A stretch of DNA of 21,266 bases from Betaproteobacteria bacterium (GCA_012274205.1 JAAOZY010000415.1:1-21266), one strand, 5' to 3'; positions 1 to 7,429 are shown, numbered from the stretch's first letter. Program-made: numbers and translations. The notes: generated from the letters alone by a model not told the origin.

Positions 1-788
1 ACCGTGGACAGGTCAACCCAGTGCGGGTCGGCCAGCGTGGATACCGTGGGCGTTGCCAGGGCCGGCAGGATCTGCAGCACCGCATCGACCTTGTCGCGCG
101 GCAGGTTCATCGACAGCAGCACCCGCGACGCCGCCGCTATGGCCCCTTTGAGCAGCATCAGCAGGCAGTCGATCTTCGCGCTCTTCCAGCTGTCCTTGAG
201 CGATTCGTGGCAGGCGATGAAGCGCGGCGTGCTCTCCAGCACGACGTGCATGATCTTGAGGTTGTTCGCGCGCAGCGAGGCGCCGGTCTCGGATACGTCC
301 ACAATCGCGTCGGCGAGGATCGGCGGCTTGACTTCGGTGGCACCCCAGGAGAATTCGACATTCGCCTGCACCCCGTGCTGCGCGAGGAAGCGCCGCGTCA
401 TGCCGACGGCCTCGGTCGCGATGCGCCGGCCCTGCAGGTCCTGCACCCGGTTGAACGGCGAATCCTCCTTCGACGCCATGACCCAGCGCACCGTGCCGTA
501 GTTCGGCCACGGGGCGCGCAGGTCGGCGATCTCGGCCACGTCGACGTCGTTCTCGAGGATCCAGTCGAGGCCGGTAATGGCGCAATCGATGATTCCCTGT
601 CCGACGTAGCGCGACATTTCCTGCGGCCGGATCAGAATGCATTCGATTTCCGCATCGTCTATGCCCGGGTAGTAGGAGCGCCCGGAGATGCGCAGGTCGT
701 AGCCGGCGCGGATGAAAAGTTTCTGCGTGGTTTCCTGCAGGCTGCCTTTGGGTATGCCCAGGCGCAGCCGCGGTGACTTGGTGCTCAC
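1..788 (-). CDS. hisG: ATP phosphoribosyltransferase, long form (HisG), 3' end cut by window edge
   Basis: HisG catalyses the first step of histidine synthesis, condensing ATP with PRPP in the cytoplasm. The 262 visible residues begin with RLRLGIPKGSLQ at 7-18, then RSYYPGIDDAEIECILIRPQ at 37-56 and ITGLDWILEND at 71-81. The PRPP-loop region follows at about 161-177 (DAIVDVSETGASLRANN). The protein continues past about 210 residues into MNLP, ATPTVSTLAD and HWVDL (227-260). That is the start of the C-terminal regulatory domain found in long-form HisG and absent from the short form that needs HisZ. The start is GTG at 786-788, with GAAGG about 10 nt upstream; I saw no good in-frame ATG upstream. 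No other his gene is visible; lrgB lies 184 bp upstream. Family call is secure; the GTG start is probable. Confidence 0.93.
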   Translation of the reverse strand, partial: MSTKSPRLRLGIPKGSLQETTQKLFIRAGYDLRISGRSYYPGIDDAEIECILIRPQEMSRYVGQGIIDCAITGLDWILENDVDVAEIADLRAPWPNYGTVRWVMASKEDSPFNRVQDLQGRRIATEAVGMTRRFLAQHGVQANVEFSWGATEVKPPILADAIVDVSETGASLRANNLKIMHVVLESTPRFIACHESLKDSWKSAKIDCLLMLLKGAIAAASRVLLSMNLPRDKVDAVLQILPALATPTVSTLADPHWVDLST

Positions 789-805
789 GATTCCGCTGCC
801 TTCTT

Positions 806-915
806 CGAAGAGTTTGAAACAAAACGAGGGGATACGCCCCGAAGGAAGTCCCCTTGGGGGACCTCCCCTCGTGCACCCCTATATCAGCCGTGACAAAATG
901 ACTTTTGTTACGGCT
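806..915 (-). promoter_or_regulatory. structured leader element, copy A (upstream of hisG)
   Basis: Read on the minus strand, a 13-bp hairpin comes first: arms 903-915 and 886-898, one G-T wobble, 4-nt loop. It is followed directly by GATATAGGGG (885-876) and GCACGAGGGGAG. A second stem pairs 864-872 with 824-832 (9 bp, perfect) and encloses a perfect 6-bp hairpin GTCCCC/GGGGAC (848-862). The tail is CGTTTTGTTTCAAACTCTT. The same order of parts is seen at 7975-8063. No T-run follows the hairpins, so a simple intrinsic terminator is unlikely. Function is unknown; it could be a cis-acting RNA or a small dispersed repeat. Confidence 0.55.
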
Positions 916-935
916 TCTGAATTGGGACTGGCCCG

Positions 936-941
936 ATTGTA
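936..941 (-). promoter_or_regulatory. putative -10 box for hisG
   Basis: The minus strand reads TACAAT here, matching 5 of 6 consensus -10 positions, in the spacer between lrgB and hisG. No convincing -35 box is seen 16-18 bp upstream. If used, the hisG transcript would have a leader of roughly 140 nt containing both hairpins of the structured element at 806-915. Confidence 0.35.
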
Positions 942-972
942 TCGCGCCGGGCGGCCCGCGCCATCACCGCTG

Positions 973-1698
973 CTAGCCCAGCCCGAACAGCCAGATCAGC
1001 AGCGGAAACAGCAGCGCGGTCGCAACTCCGTTCAAGCCCATACCCAGGCCGGCGAAGGCGCCGGCCTCCTCGCTTACCTGAAACGCGCGCGCGGTGCCAA
1101 TGCCATGGGCGGCAATGCCCACGGCGAAACCGCGCACGCTGTGGTCGCGCACGCGCAGGAAGTCGAGCACGTACTTGGCGCTGACCGCGCCGATGATGCC
1201 GGTGGAGACCACCAGCACCGCTGTGAGCGAGGGTATTCCGCCCATCTTTTCGGTGATGCCCATGGCGATCGGCGTGGTCACCGATTTGGGCGCCAGGGAA
1301 ATCAGCGTGCTGCGGCTCGCGCCCAGCAGCCAGGCGATGCCGACGGCCGAGGCAATCGCGGTGAGGGCGCCGGCCAGCAGCGCCGCGAGCAGCGGCAGCA
1401 GCATGCTCTTCAGTTTGTCCAGCTGCGCGTACAGCGGAATCGCCAGCGCCACGGTAGCCGGCCCGAGCAGAAAATGCACGAACTGCGCGCCGTCGAAGTA
1501 GGTCTGATAGGGTGTGCCGGTGAGCGTGAGCAGCAGCACCAGCGTTGCCACCGACAGCGCAACCGGATTGAGCAGCGGGTTGTAGCCTGCGCGCCGATAG
1601 ATCCAGTAGGCGCCCTGGTACACCAGCAGGGTGAGCGTGAGTCCGAGCAGCGGTGAGGCCGCCAGATAGACCCAGATGTCGTGCACCCTGGGCGTCAT
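973..1698 (-). CDS. lrgB: LrgB/CidB-family inner-membrane protein
   Basis: This 241-residue, strongly hydrophobic protein has several predicted membrane helices. It carries the family signature APKSVTTPIAMGITEKMGG (about 136-154) and a C-terminal GIAAHGIGTARAFQ block (194-207). LrgB works with LrgA. In Gram-positive bacteria the pair modulates murein hydrolase activity and cell death; homologues, including plastid PLGG1, move small organic acids such as glycolate. Which role applies here cannot be told from sequence. The ATG at 1696-1698 overlaps the lrgA stop (ATGA), so translational coupling is likely, and upstream in-frame residues look like read-through of lrgA sequence. Intact and of usual length. 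Confidence 0.92.
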   Translation of the reverse strand: MTPRVHDIWVYLAASPLLGLTLTLLVYQGAYWIYRRAGYNPLLNPVALSVATLVLLLTLTGTPYQTYFDGAQFVHFLLGPATVALAIPLYAQLDKLKSMLLPLLAALLAGALTAIASAVGIAWLLGASRSTLISLAPKSVTTPIAMGITEKMGGIPSLTAVLVVSTGIIGAVSAKYVLDFLRVRDHSVRGFAVGIAAHGIGTARAFQVSEEAGAFAGLGMGLNGVATALLFPLLIWLFGLG

Positions 1699-2042
1699 GC
1701 CCCGCTCCGGCGCGACATCAGGGCGCGCATCACCAGCGCAGTGACGCCGATGGTGAGCACGGTGCTGCCGATGAGCGCGGCGGTGATTGGCAGCCACTCG
1801 TCGGCGACGCGGGCGAGGTGCACCATCACCCCGGTGCCGGCGGGCACGAACAGCAGCGATAGATGGGAGAGCAGGCCGTTGGCGCCGTTGCGCAAATCCC
1901 CGGACACGCTGCCGCGCGCGAGCAGGGTGAAAAACAGCAGCAGCATGCCGATCACCGGACCGGGAACCGGCAAACTGAAAGCCAGTGCGATGACTTCCCC
2001 GATCAGCTGGTACACCAGCAGCAGGGTGATCGCGCCTAGCAC
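1695..2042 (-). CDS. lrgA: LrgA/CidA-family holin-like protein
   Basis: A 115-residue protein with about four hydrophobic segments. The typical LrgA features are an N-terminal YQLIGE motif (11-16) and PVPGPVIGMLLLF (25-37). LrgA proteins are small holin-like membrane proteins that partner LrgB. The start is GTG at 2040-2042: an in-frame TAA lies only a few codons upstream, so no earlier start is possible, and the protein has normal length from this GTG. No strong ribosome-binding site is visible. It overlaps lrgB by 4 bases, a classic two-gene unit. A 70-bp spacer separates it from the upstream membrane-protein gene on the same strand. Confidence 0.9.
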   Translation of the reverse strand: MLGAITLLLVYQLIGEVIALAFSLPVPGPVIGMLLLFFTLLARGSVSGDLRNGANGLLSHLSLLFVPAGTGVMVHLARVADEWLPITAALIGSTVLTIGVTALVMRALMSRRSGA

Positions 2043-2112
2043 TGCGGCCCGCTTTTATCCCGGCCTGAGTGGCCCGCCGCGCCGGTCGCGCGCACGGCGC
2101 TGCGCCGCATTT

Positions 2113-2871
2113 TCATTGACCGCCGCAGAAGATGTCGCGGTAGGAGGTGTAGACGGACGCGATCAATACCGGGATCAGGACCAGATAGCCCAGGCCTGCC
2201 GGGATCGCAGCAACAATGCCCAAGACCAGCAGCACCACGCCGTAGCTGAGGAAGGGAATCCAGTTCTTGAGGCAGGCGTAGAAACTTGCCTTGAGCGCGG
2301 CCACCGGGGAAAGCGCGTTGAGCACGATCAGCGCGGGCGCGAACCAGGTCGCCATGTACATCGGCACCGAAAGTCCCGTGACCAGCAACAAGGCGATCAG
2401 CATGGACAGGATCGATATGTGCGCGCCGGGCATGCCGCCGCGCATCACCGCCATGAACACGCCGCCGCCGATCACCATGAACACGACGAACGCGATGATT
2501 ACCCAGCCGAGCAGGTTGAATGCGCCGATCATCACCAGGTCGCCGGTCCTTTGCTTGAAGCCGGCGAACAGGTGTGCGAACTCCAGCGTGCCACCGCCCT
2601 CCAGCGTCCTGCACCCGAGCATCAGGCCGGCGCCGAAAATCGGAAACAACAGCGCGTTGGCGAGGGAGCCGAGCAGCGGGATCATGCTGATCGCGATGAA
2701 CAATACGCCCAGCAGTACGGTCGCCAGCATCCAAATGCCGGGCTGCTTGCGGAACAGGCTGAATCCTTCGACGATCCAGTCCCAGCCGCGTCCACCGCCG
2801 ACCACACGCCCTGCGGCATCGAAGCTTCCGGAGCGGGGCTCGGTTGCGGCCTGACTATCGCTGTTTGTCAT
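2113..2871 (-). CDS. BPSS1780-family multi-pass membrane protein
   Basis: This 252-residue protein has a soluble N-terminus of about 40 residues containing a GRVVGGGRGWDWIVEGFSLF block (21-40). About six hydrophobic segments follow, near 46-66, 70-86, 112-141, 152-172, 176-190 and 207-240. The WDWIVEGFSLFRKQP entry and repeated glycine-rich helices are typical of the uncharacterised BPSS1780 family of Beta- and Gammaproteobacteria. The ATG at 2869-2871 has GGGAG about 8 nt upstream, which decides it over an earlier in-frame start. It is first in the minus-strand run leading to lrgA, lrgB and hisG. Its function is unknown. Confidence 0.85.
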   Translation of the reverse strand: MTNSDSQAATEPRSGSFDAAGRVVGGGRGWDWIVEGFSLFRKQPGIWMLATVLLGVLFIAISMIPLLGSLANALLFPIFGAGLMLGCRTLEGGGTLEFAHLFAGFKQRTGDLVMIGAFNLLGWVIIAFVVFMVIGGGVFMAVMRGGMPGAHISILSMLIALLLVTGLSVPMYMATWFAPALIVLNALSPVAALKASFYACLKNWIPFLSYGVVLLVLGIVAAIPAGLGYLVLIPVLIASVYTSYRDIFCGGQ

Positions 2872-2923
2872 ATTGGTCTCCCTGGATGGACGGGGCAGGC
2901 TTGCGCGCTGCAACGCGCCATGG

Positions 2924-2941
2924 AGCAAGTGTAGCAAGTGT
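2924..2941. repeat. two tandem copies of a 9-bp unit in a divergent spacer
   Basis: AGCAAGTGT occurs twice back to back between the divergent starts at 2871 (minus) and 2987 (plus). It could be a regulator half-site pair, or chance. No strong -35/-10 pair is recognised around it. Confidence 0.4.
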
Positions 2942-2986
2942 ATGCTGCTTGGCGGTGCGCCTCAAGGATGAGAAACGGAAGATTGC

Positions 2987-3670
2987 GTGAATGAGCACAT
3001 GAATTTGAGCGAGATCGAAGGCGCGCTGCGCGAGGCGGGGCTCACGCCGCGCGGCGCGTTCCATCCAGCGGCAGGCGAGGGCGTGCCGCCGCTTGCCGCC
3101 AATGTGCCCGCGCGCACCGTGGTGCTGGCCGGCAATGCCGGGCCGCAGATGTGGCAAGCCTTCGACGCTGCAGGTGCAAGCAGCCTGGACGCATGGTCAG
3201 AGGGCGTATTGACCGGGCTCGCCCAAAGCCTGGGCGCGGGCGCGGTGTTTCCGTTCCAGCGCCCGCACCTGCCGTTCCAGCGCTGGGCGCAGCGCGCCGA
3301 AGCCTGCCACCCGTCTCCGCTGGGTCTGCTGATCCATCCGGACTACGGCCTGTGGCATGGCTACCGCGGCGCATTGCTGTTCGCCGCAGCGCTCGAGCTG
3401 CCGCCGCCGGACCGCCGCCCCAGTCCATGCGCGAGCTGCGCCGGCCGCCCCTGCCTCGGCGCCTGCCCGGCGGGCGCATTCGCGCGCGGCGCCTACGATG
3501 TGCCGGCCTGCACGCGCCAGCTCGCTGTCCTGCCGCAGCCGGACTGCATGGACGTCGGCTGCCTTGCGCGTCATGCCTGTCCGGTCGGCCGCGATTTGCG
3601 CTATGCACCGGCGCAGGCGCGCTTTCACATGCGGGCATTTCTGCGCAGCAACGGGGACGCTTCTGCGTGA
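2987..3670 (+). CDS. 4Fe-4S ferredoxin-like protein with eight cysteines in its C-terminal half
   Basis: A 227-residue soluble protein. The C-terminal part has C148-x2-C-x4-C-x3-C160-P, then C175, C187, C192 and C198-P. This fits two 4Fe-4S clusters, as in the iron-sulfur part of QueG-like proteins. The N-terminal half carries blocks seen in proteobacterial ferredoxin annotations: VLAGNAGPQMW (46-56), SPLGLLIHPDYGLWHGYRGA (110-129), and later FHMRAFL (213-219). It lacks the HEAT-like C-terminus and full length of epoxyqueuosine reductase, so a queuosine role is not implied. The GTG at 2987 is preferred because GGAAG lies 5 nt upstream; the in-frame ATG at 2999 is the alternative. The electron-transfer partner is unknown. 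Confidence 0.82.
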   Translation: MNEHMNLSEIEGALREAGLTPRGAFHPAAGEGVPPLAANVPARTVVLAGNAGPQMWQAFDAAGASSLDAWSEGVLTGLAQSLGAGAVFPFQRPHLPFQRWAQRAEACHPSPLGLLIHPDYGLWHGYRGALLFAAALELPPPDRRPSPCASCAGRPCLGACPAGAFARGAYDVPACTRQLAVLPQPDCMDVGCLARHACPVGRDLRYAPAQARFHMRAFLRSNGDASA

Positions 3671-3693
3671 CGACTGAACCATGCAACAGACCC

Positions 3694-3699
3694 TATAAT
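3694..3699 (+). promoter_or_regulatory. -10 box for the PfkB kinase gene
   Basis: A perfect TATAAT sits in the 64-bp spacer ahead of the kinase start at 3735. The -35 region is poor: GTGACG at 3667-3672 is too far, and nothing good lies at 17 bp. Expected transcription start is about 3706, giving a leader of about 28 nt. Confidence 0.45.
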
Positions 3700-3734
3700 C
3701 CGCTGCGCAGGCAAATAAGCGGCAGGTATGCAAT

Positions 3735-4640
3735 ATGAGCAAGGTGATCTGCGTCGGCCACAGCGCGCTGGACCGGGTGTTTTCCGTGGATGCCTGGCCC
3801 GCGGCCAGCGCCAAAGTGGCGGCGCGCGCGTATGCGGAAATCGGCGGCGGCATGGCTGCAAACGCGGCGGTGGCGATTGCGCGCCTGGGCGGCGAGGCGC
3901 ATTTCTGGGGGCCGGCCGGCGCAGACAGCGTCGCCGACGCGATGAGCGCGCAGCTCGCGGCTGCGGGTGTGGACGCGAGCGGCTTGCGCAGCTTTCCCGG
4001 ACTGCAGTCCACCACTTCGGCCATCCTGGTCGACGCGCGCGGCGAGCGTCTGATCGTCAGCTACCGCGGCAGCGCGCTGCAGGCCCCGGCCGATTGGCTG
4101 CCGCTGGATGAACTCGGCTCCGCCGGCGCGCTGCTGGCGGACGTGCGCTGGCCGCCGGGCGCGCTCGCCGCGCTGCGCGCCGCGCGCCGCGCCGGCGTCG
4201 CCAGCGTGCTCGACGCGGATACCGCGGACTCTGCGACGCTGCGCACGCTCGCCGCGGAGGCGGAATTCGCGGTGTTTTCGGAGTCGGGATTGCAATGTTT
4301 CGCCGGAGCCGGCGAACTCGAGGGCGGGCTGCGGCGGGCGCTTGCGCTCGGTGCGCGCCTCGCCGCGGTAACGCTGGGCGAGCGCGGCGTCTATTGGCTG
4401 GAAGCCGACAAGGCGGACGGCGTGCGGCATCAGCCCGCATTTGCGCTGTCCGTCGTCGATACGCTCGCGGCAGGCGACGTTTTCCATGGCGCGTTCACAC
4501 TCGAACTGGCGCGCGCTGCGGAACCGGCTGGCGCGCTGCGCTTCGCCGCCGCCGCGGCGGCGATCAAATGCAGCCGGCCGGGCGGCCGCAGCGGCAGCCC
4601 GTCGCGGACCGAAGTCGAAGCCTTGTTGCGCGCATCCTGA
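3735..4640 (+). CDS. PfkB/ribokinase-family carbohydrate kinase
   Basis: A 301-residue cytoplasmic kinase expected to phosphorylate a sugar or sugar-like alcohol with ATP. It starts with VICVGHSALDRVF, has the substrate-binding glycine block GGGMAANAAVA (37-47), and ends with the ATP/anion-hole signature DTLAAGDVFHGAF (242-254). The predicted catalytic base is Asp248. The usual DTxGAGD is DTLAAGD here, with Ala for the first Gly of GAGD. This variant also occurs in other PfkB members, so the enzyme is probably active. The substrate cannot be assigned. The ATG at 3735 has only weak SD similarity (GGCAGG) upstream. A TATAAT box lies 35 nt before it. Confidence 0.9.
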   Translation: MSKVICVGHSALDRVFSVDAWPAASAKVAARAYAEIGGGMAANAAVAIARLGGEAHFWGPAGADSVADAMSAQLAAAGVDASGLRSFPGLQSTTSAILVDARGERLIVSYRGSALQAPADWLPLDELGSAGALLADVRWPPGALAALRAARRAGVASVLDADTADSATLRTLAAEAEFAVFSESGLQCFAGAGELEGGLRRALALGARLAAVTLGERGVYWLEADKADGVRHQPAFALSVVDTLAAGDVFHGAFTLELARAAEPAGALRFAAAAAAIKCSRPGGRSGSPSRTEVEALLRAS

Positions 4641-4678
4641 GGCCGTGCACGCGCCTGCCTGAGCGCTGGTCGTCGGGT

Positions 4679-4698
4679 GCAGGGAGGCACCGCCCTGC
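4679..4698 (+). terminator. possible terminator hairpin after the PfkB kinase
   Basis: GCAGGG and CCCTGC form a perfect 6-bp stem with an 8-nt loop, 38 nt after the kinase stop. No T-run follows, so intrinsic termination is doubtful. Confidence 0.25.
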
Positions 4699-4736
4699 GC
4701 GGCGGGACATGCGCTCGGGCCGGTGCTGCGAACCGG

Positions 4737-4742
4737 TAGAAT
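4737..4742 (+). promoter_or_regulatory. -10 box for the ankyrin-repeat gene
   Basis: TAGAAT, 5 of 6 consensus positions, lies 10 nt before the ATG at 4753. The expected transcription start leaves a leader of only about 3 nt, and no Shine-Dalgarno sequence fits between. The -35 region is not recognisable. Confidence 0.45.
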
Positions 4743-4752
4743 ACGCGCTCCC

Positions 4753-5370
4753 ATGCGCAAACTCCTGCTGCTGCTCAGCCTATGCATGGCTCCCGCCTGG
4801 GCGCAGGGCCAGTCACTGTACGAAGCCGCGGCGGCAGGCGGCGTGGAAGACGTGCAGCGCCTGCTCGCTGGCGGCGCTGCGATCGACGCGCGCAACGCCG
4901 GCGGCGAGACGCCGCTCTACGCGGCGGTAGAAGCGGGTCATGCCGACGCAGCCAAGTATTTGCTGGGCAAGGGTGCGGATATCAAAGCCCACACCGGCAA
5001 CGGCGAGACCCTGCTGCACGCCGCCGCCCTGAACGGCGATCCCAGGCTGCTCAGCCTGCTGCTGGATCGCGGCGCCGAACCGAATCGCGCCAACCGCGAT
5101 GGCGAACGGCCCCTGCACTGGGCGGCGCTGGCGGGCACGGACCGCGCAGTCCAGCTGCTGATCGAGGCCGGCGCCGACGTGAACGCGGTGGATGTGCGCG
5201 GCAACAGCGCGCTGCACGGCGCCGCGGACAGCGGGCACGAAACCGCCGCGTGGCTGCTAGTGGAGGCGGGCGCCAAGCCCGCGCTGCGCAACAGCGCCGG
5301 CGATACCGCGCTGGATCTCGCGCGCCGCCGCGGCCACGGCGGGCTGGTGCGCTTGCTGCAATCGCGCTGA
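4753..5370 (+). CDS. exported ankyrin-repeat protein
   Basis: A 205-residue protein. It has an n-h-c signal peptide (MRKLLLLLSLCMAPAWAQG, cleavage probable after AWA), so it is likely periplasmic or secreted. The rest is five to six ankyrin repeats of about 33 residues from residue 21 to the end. Recognisable units include GETPLYAAVEAGHADAAKYL, GETLLHAAALNGDPRLL, GERPLHWAALAGTDRAVQLL and GNSALHGAADSGHETAAWLL. Ankyrin repeats bind other proteins and no catalytic domain is present. A GTG 30 bases upstream is open in frame, but starting at 4753 puts the signal peptide at the N-terminus and matches the -10 box. It converges with the diguanylate cyclase gene, 18 bp away. The partner is unknown. 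Confidence 0.9.
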   Translation: MRKLLLLLSLCMAPAWAQGQSLYEAAAAGGVEDVQRLLAGGAAIDARNAGGETPLYAAVEAGHADAAKYLLGKGADIKAHTGNGETLLHAAALNGDPRLLSLLLDRGAEPNRANRDGERPLHWAALAGTDRAVQLLIEAGADVNAVDVRGNSALHGAADSGHETAAWLLVEAGAKPALRNSAGDTALDLARRRGHGGLVRLLQSR

Positions 5371-5388
5371 GCGGCGCGTCCGTCGAAA

Positions 5389-7032
5389 TCAGGCCGCCGG
5401 GCGAACGCCGGCCGCGGGCCGGCTGGGGACGGCGCATACGACGCAGCGATTGCGCCCCCCGTTCTTCGCCTGGTACAGCGCCTGGTCGGCCCGATCCAGC
5501 ACTTCGTCCGCACGCTCGCCGTGCAGCGGATAGGCGGCGATGCCGGCGCAGATGGTCAGCGCCAGCCTGGCGCCGGCGTAGTCGACGCGCAGGGCCTCGA
5601 CCGCCAGGCGCAGACGCTCGGCACGCTCGCGCGCCGTCTCCAGCGTCGCGCCCGGGAGCGCCAGCACGAATTCTTCGCCGCCGTAGCGGCAGGCGATGTC
5701 GCCGCTGCGGGTGTTCGCCGCAAGCAGCTGTCCCAGCGCCTGCAGCGCGGTGTCGCCGGCCAGATGACCGTAGGTGTCGTTGATGTTCTTGAAATGGTCG
5801 ACGTCGATCATGACCACGCTCAGCGCCTGGCCCGAGCGGAACGCCTGCGCGATTTCGCGCTGCATCGTTTCTTCGAGATAGCGGCGGTTGAACAGGCCGG
5901 TGAGCGAATCGCGTATCGCCAGGTCCTGCAGGCGCGCCTGCAGCGCCTCGATTTCGGCCATGTGCGCCTGCAGGCGGTCGTTGGCTTCGCGCAGCTGATT
6001 CTCCGCCTGCCGGTACTTGCTGATGTCGCGCATCACCAGCAGGCGGCCCTGACGTTTGCGCCGGCCCTCGCGCAGCGGCGCGGCGCGCAGCTCCAGCTGG
6101 CGGCCGACGATCTGGCATTCGCCTTGGGCCTCGCCTTCGCCGCTGCAGTAGGGCAGCAGCTGCGGCGCGCCCGCCAGCAGCTCCGCTGCCTTCCTGCCCA
6201 CGAGCGATGCGGCCTGCAGTCCGAGCATGTTGACCGCGGCTGAATTGATGTCGGCAATGCGCTGCTCGTTGTCCAGCACCAGCACGCCTTCCGCCATGTT
6301 CTCCAGCAGGGTGTGGCGCGACACCGGCACCGGCTCGAACAGACGGTAGCGGTACAGGGTATAGGCGTAGACCGCGCCGGTCAGGGTGAAGGTGAAGGGC
6401 GTCGGGTCCAGGCCCGCGACCGGGGACAGTCCGCTGAGATAGACCATGTTTGCGACCCAGGTGACGATCGCGCCGCCGAGCAGCGCAATGGCCTGGCGCC
6501 GATCGACGCCTGCGTCGCGCATCATCGCGTCGAACAGCGCCACGGTGCCGATCAGTATCAGCAGATAGTTGTAAAAGGCGGTGACCCAGAAAGCGGGGCC
6601 GTGGGAGTAGATGAGGTGCGCGCCGGGCGCGTCCGACGTGGGCGTGATATCGCTCCAGAACAATCCATGCTGACCATTGCTGAATACCAGCAACAGGGTT
6701 GCCGCGGGAAGTATCCACAGCCAGGCCGGGCCCAGCCCCGGGCGGGCGCGAATTTGTTTGGAAAACTGGCGGGTGAACAGGTACCACAGCACCGGCACGG
6801 TGGCGATGCCGAGGTATTCGAACCTGGCCCAGTAGACTTTGGCCTCGGTTCCGACCGCGATCGCCTCGAGCAGGCGGAACAGCTCCCAGGTGGCGGTCGC
6901 GGTCATCAGCAGCGCGAACGCGGTTCCGCCGGGCGCGCGGCGCCGCGGCCAGGCGATTGCGGCGACGCCCAGTGCCAGCAGCGCCGCCAGGATGATGAGG
7001 GCGGCGTAAGGCGGAAAAGTCCAGGCGTCCAT
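5389..7032 (-). CDS. membrane-bound diguanylate cyclase: 7TM sensor, PAS, GGDEF
   Basis: This 547-residue protein should make cyclic di-GMP from two GTP at the inner membrane. Residues 8-230 hold about seven hydrophobic helices like the 7TM input module of some histidine kinases (motifs ATATWE, ARFEYLGIATVPVLWYLFT). A PAS domain spans about 240-340 (LENMAEGVLVLDNEQRIADI; MRDISKYRQAE). A short coiled coil runs 340-370. The GGDEF domain covers 371-533, with DSLTGLFNRRYLEE, DVDHFKNINDTYGH and the active site GGEEF (451-455). An inhibitory I-site RSGD (442-445) sits exactly five residues before it, so product inhibition is expected. No EAL domain. The ATG lies 1 base after the DUF423 stop, so the two are probably co-translated. 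The input signal is unknown. Confidence 0.94.
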   Translation of the reverse strand: MDAWTFPPYAALIILAALLALGVAAIAWPRRRAPGGTAFALLMTATATWELFRLLEAIAVGTEAKVYWARFEYLGIATVPVLWYLFTRQFSKQIRARPGLGPAWLWILPAATLLLVFSNGQHGLFWSDITPTSDAPGAHLIYSHGPAFWVTAFYNYLLILIGTVALFDAMMRDAGVDRRQAIALLGGAIVTWVANMVYLSGLSPVAGLDPTPFTFTLTGAVYAYTLYRYRLFEPVPVSRHTLLENMAEGVLVLDNEQRIADINSAAVNMLGLQAASLVGRKAAELLAGAPQLLPYCSGEGEAQGECQIVGRQLELRAAPLREGRRKRQGRLLVMRDISKYRQAENQLREANDRLQAHMAEIEALQARLQDLAIRDSLTGLFNRRYLEETMQREIAQAFRSGQALSVVMIDVDHFKNINDTYGHLAGDTALQALGQLLAANTRSGDIACRYGGEEFVLALPGATLETARERAERLRLAVEALRVDYAGARLALTICAGIAAYPLHGERADEVLDRADQALYQAKNGGRNRCVVCAVPSRPAAGVRPAA

Positions 7033-7033
7033 G

Positions 7034-7429
7034 CTAGCTCTTGATCAGGGCCGCAGCCGCAAACAGGCCCCAGGCGGCGATGAAGGCGAGGCCGCCGAAG
7101 GGCGTAATCGCGCCGAGCCAGCGCAGGCCGGTGAGCGCAAGCAGATAGAGGCTGCCCGAAAACAGCACGATGCCGGCGAGCATGGCCCAGCCGGCGCCGC
7201 GCAGCCATGGGGAATCAGGCAGCTGGAATGCAGCCAGGCCGACGAGAATCAGGCCCAATGCATGATAGAAGTGGTACTCGACACCGGTCCGGTAGACCGA
7301 CATCAATTCCGGTGCGATGCGCGCCTTCAATGCGTGCGCGCCGAATGCGCCGAGCGCAACGGCGAGCAGTGCCGCGATGCAGCCGATGGCGAGGAACGGT
7401 TTTGCGCTGCCGGATATGCCCATGGCCAT
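7034..7429 (-). CDS. DUF423 (YgdD-type) small membrane protein
   Basis: A 131-residue protein with four predicted membrane helices. Family hallmarks are GCIAALLAVALGAFGAHALK (16-35), GVEYHFYHALGLILVG (49-64), FSGSLYLLALTG (90-101) and LGAITPFGGLAFIAAW (105-120). DUF423 proteins are widespread and of unknown function. Two ATGs six bases apart (7429 and 7423) are possible, and neither has a good Shine-Dalgarno. It is the first gene of a minus-strand pair with the diguanylate cyclase 1 base downstream. The divergent MaoC gene begins at 7532, leaving about 100 bp for two promoters. Confidence 0.9.
   Translation of the reverse strand: MAMGISGSAKPFLAIGCIAALLAVALGAFGAHALKARIAPELMSVYRTGVEYHFYHALGLILVGLAAFQLPDSPWLRGAGWAMLAGIVLFSGSLYLLALTGLRWLGAITPFGGLAFIAAWGLFAAAALIKS

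Noticed and set aside
2043..2112. GC-rich inverted repeat (GGCGC/GCGCC) after the BPSS1780 gene
   Set aside because: Stem is short and no T-run follows on the minus strand; such repeats are expected by chance at this base composition.
1681..2934. 417-codon plus-strand open frame opposite lrgA and the BPSS1780 gene
   Set aside because: Composition is His/Gln/Arg-rich and the minus strand encodes two typical membrane proteins.
5051..6787. 578-codon minus-strand open frame overlapping the ankyrin and diguanylate cyclase genes
   Set aside because: Low-complexity Arg/Gly/Ala product; the cyclase frame carries all the domain motifs.
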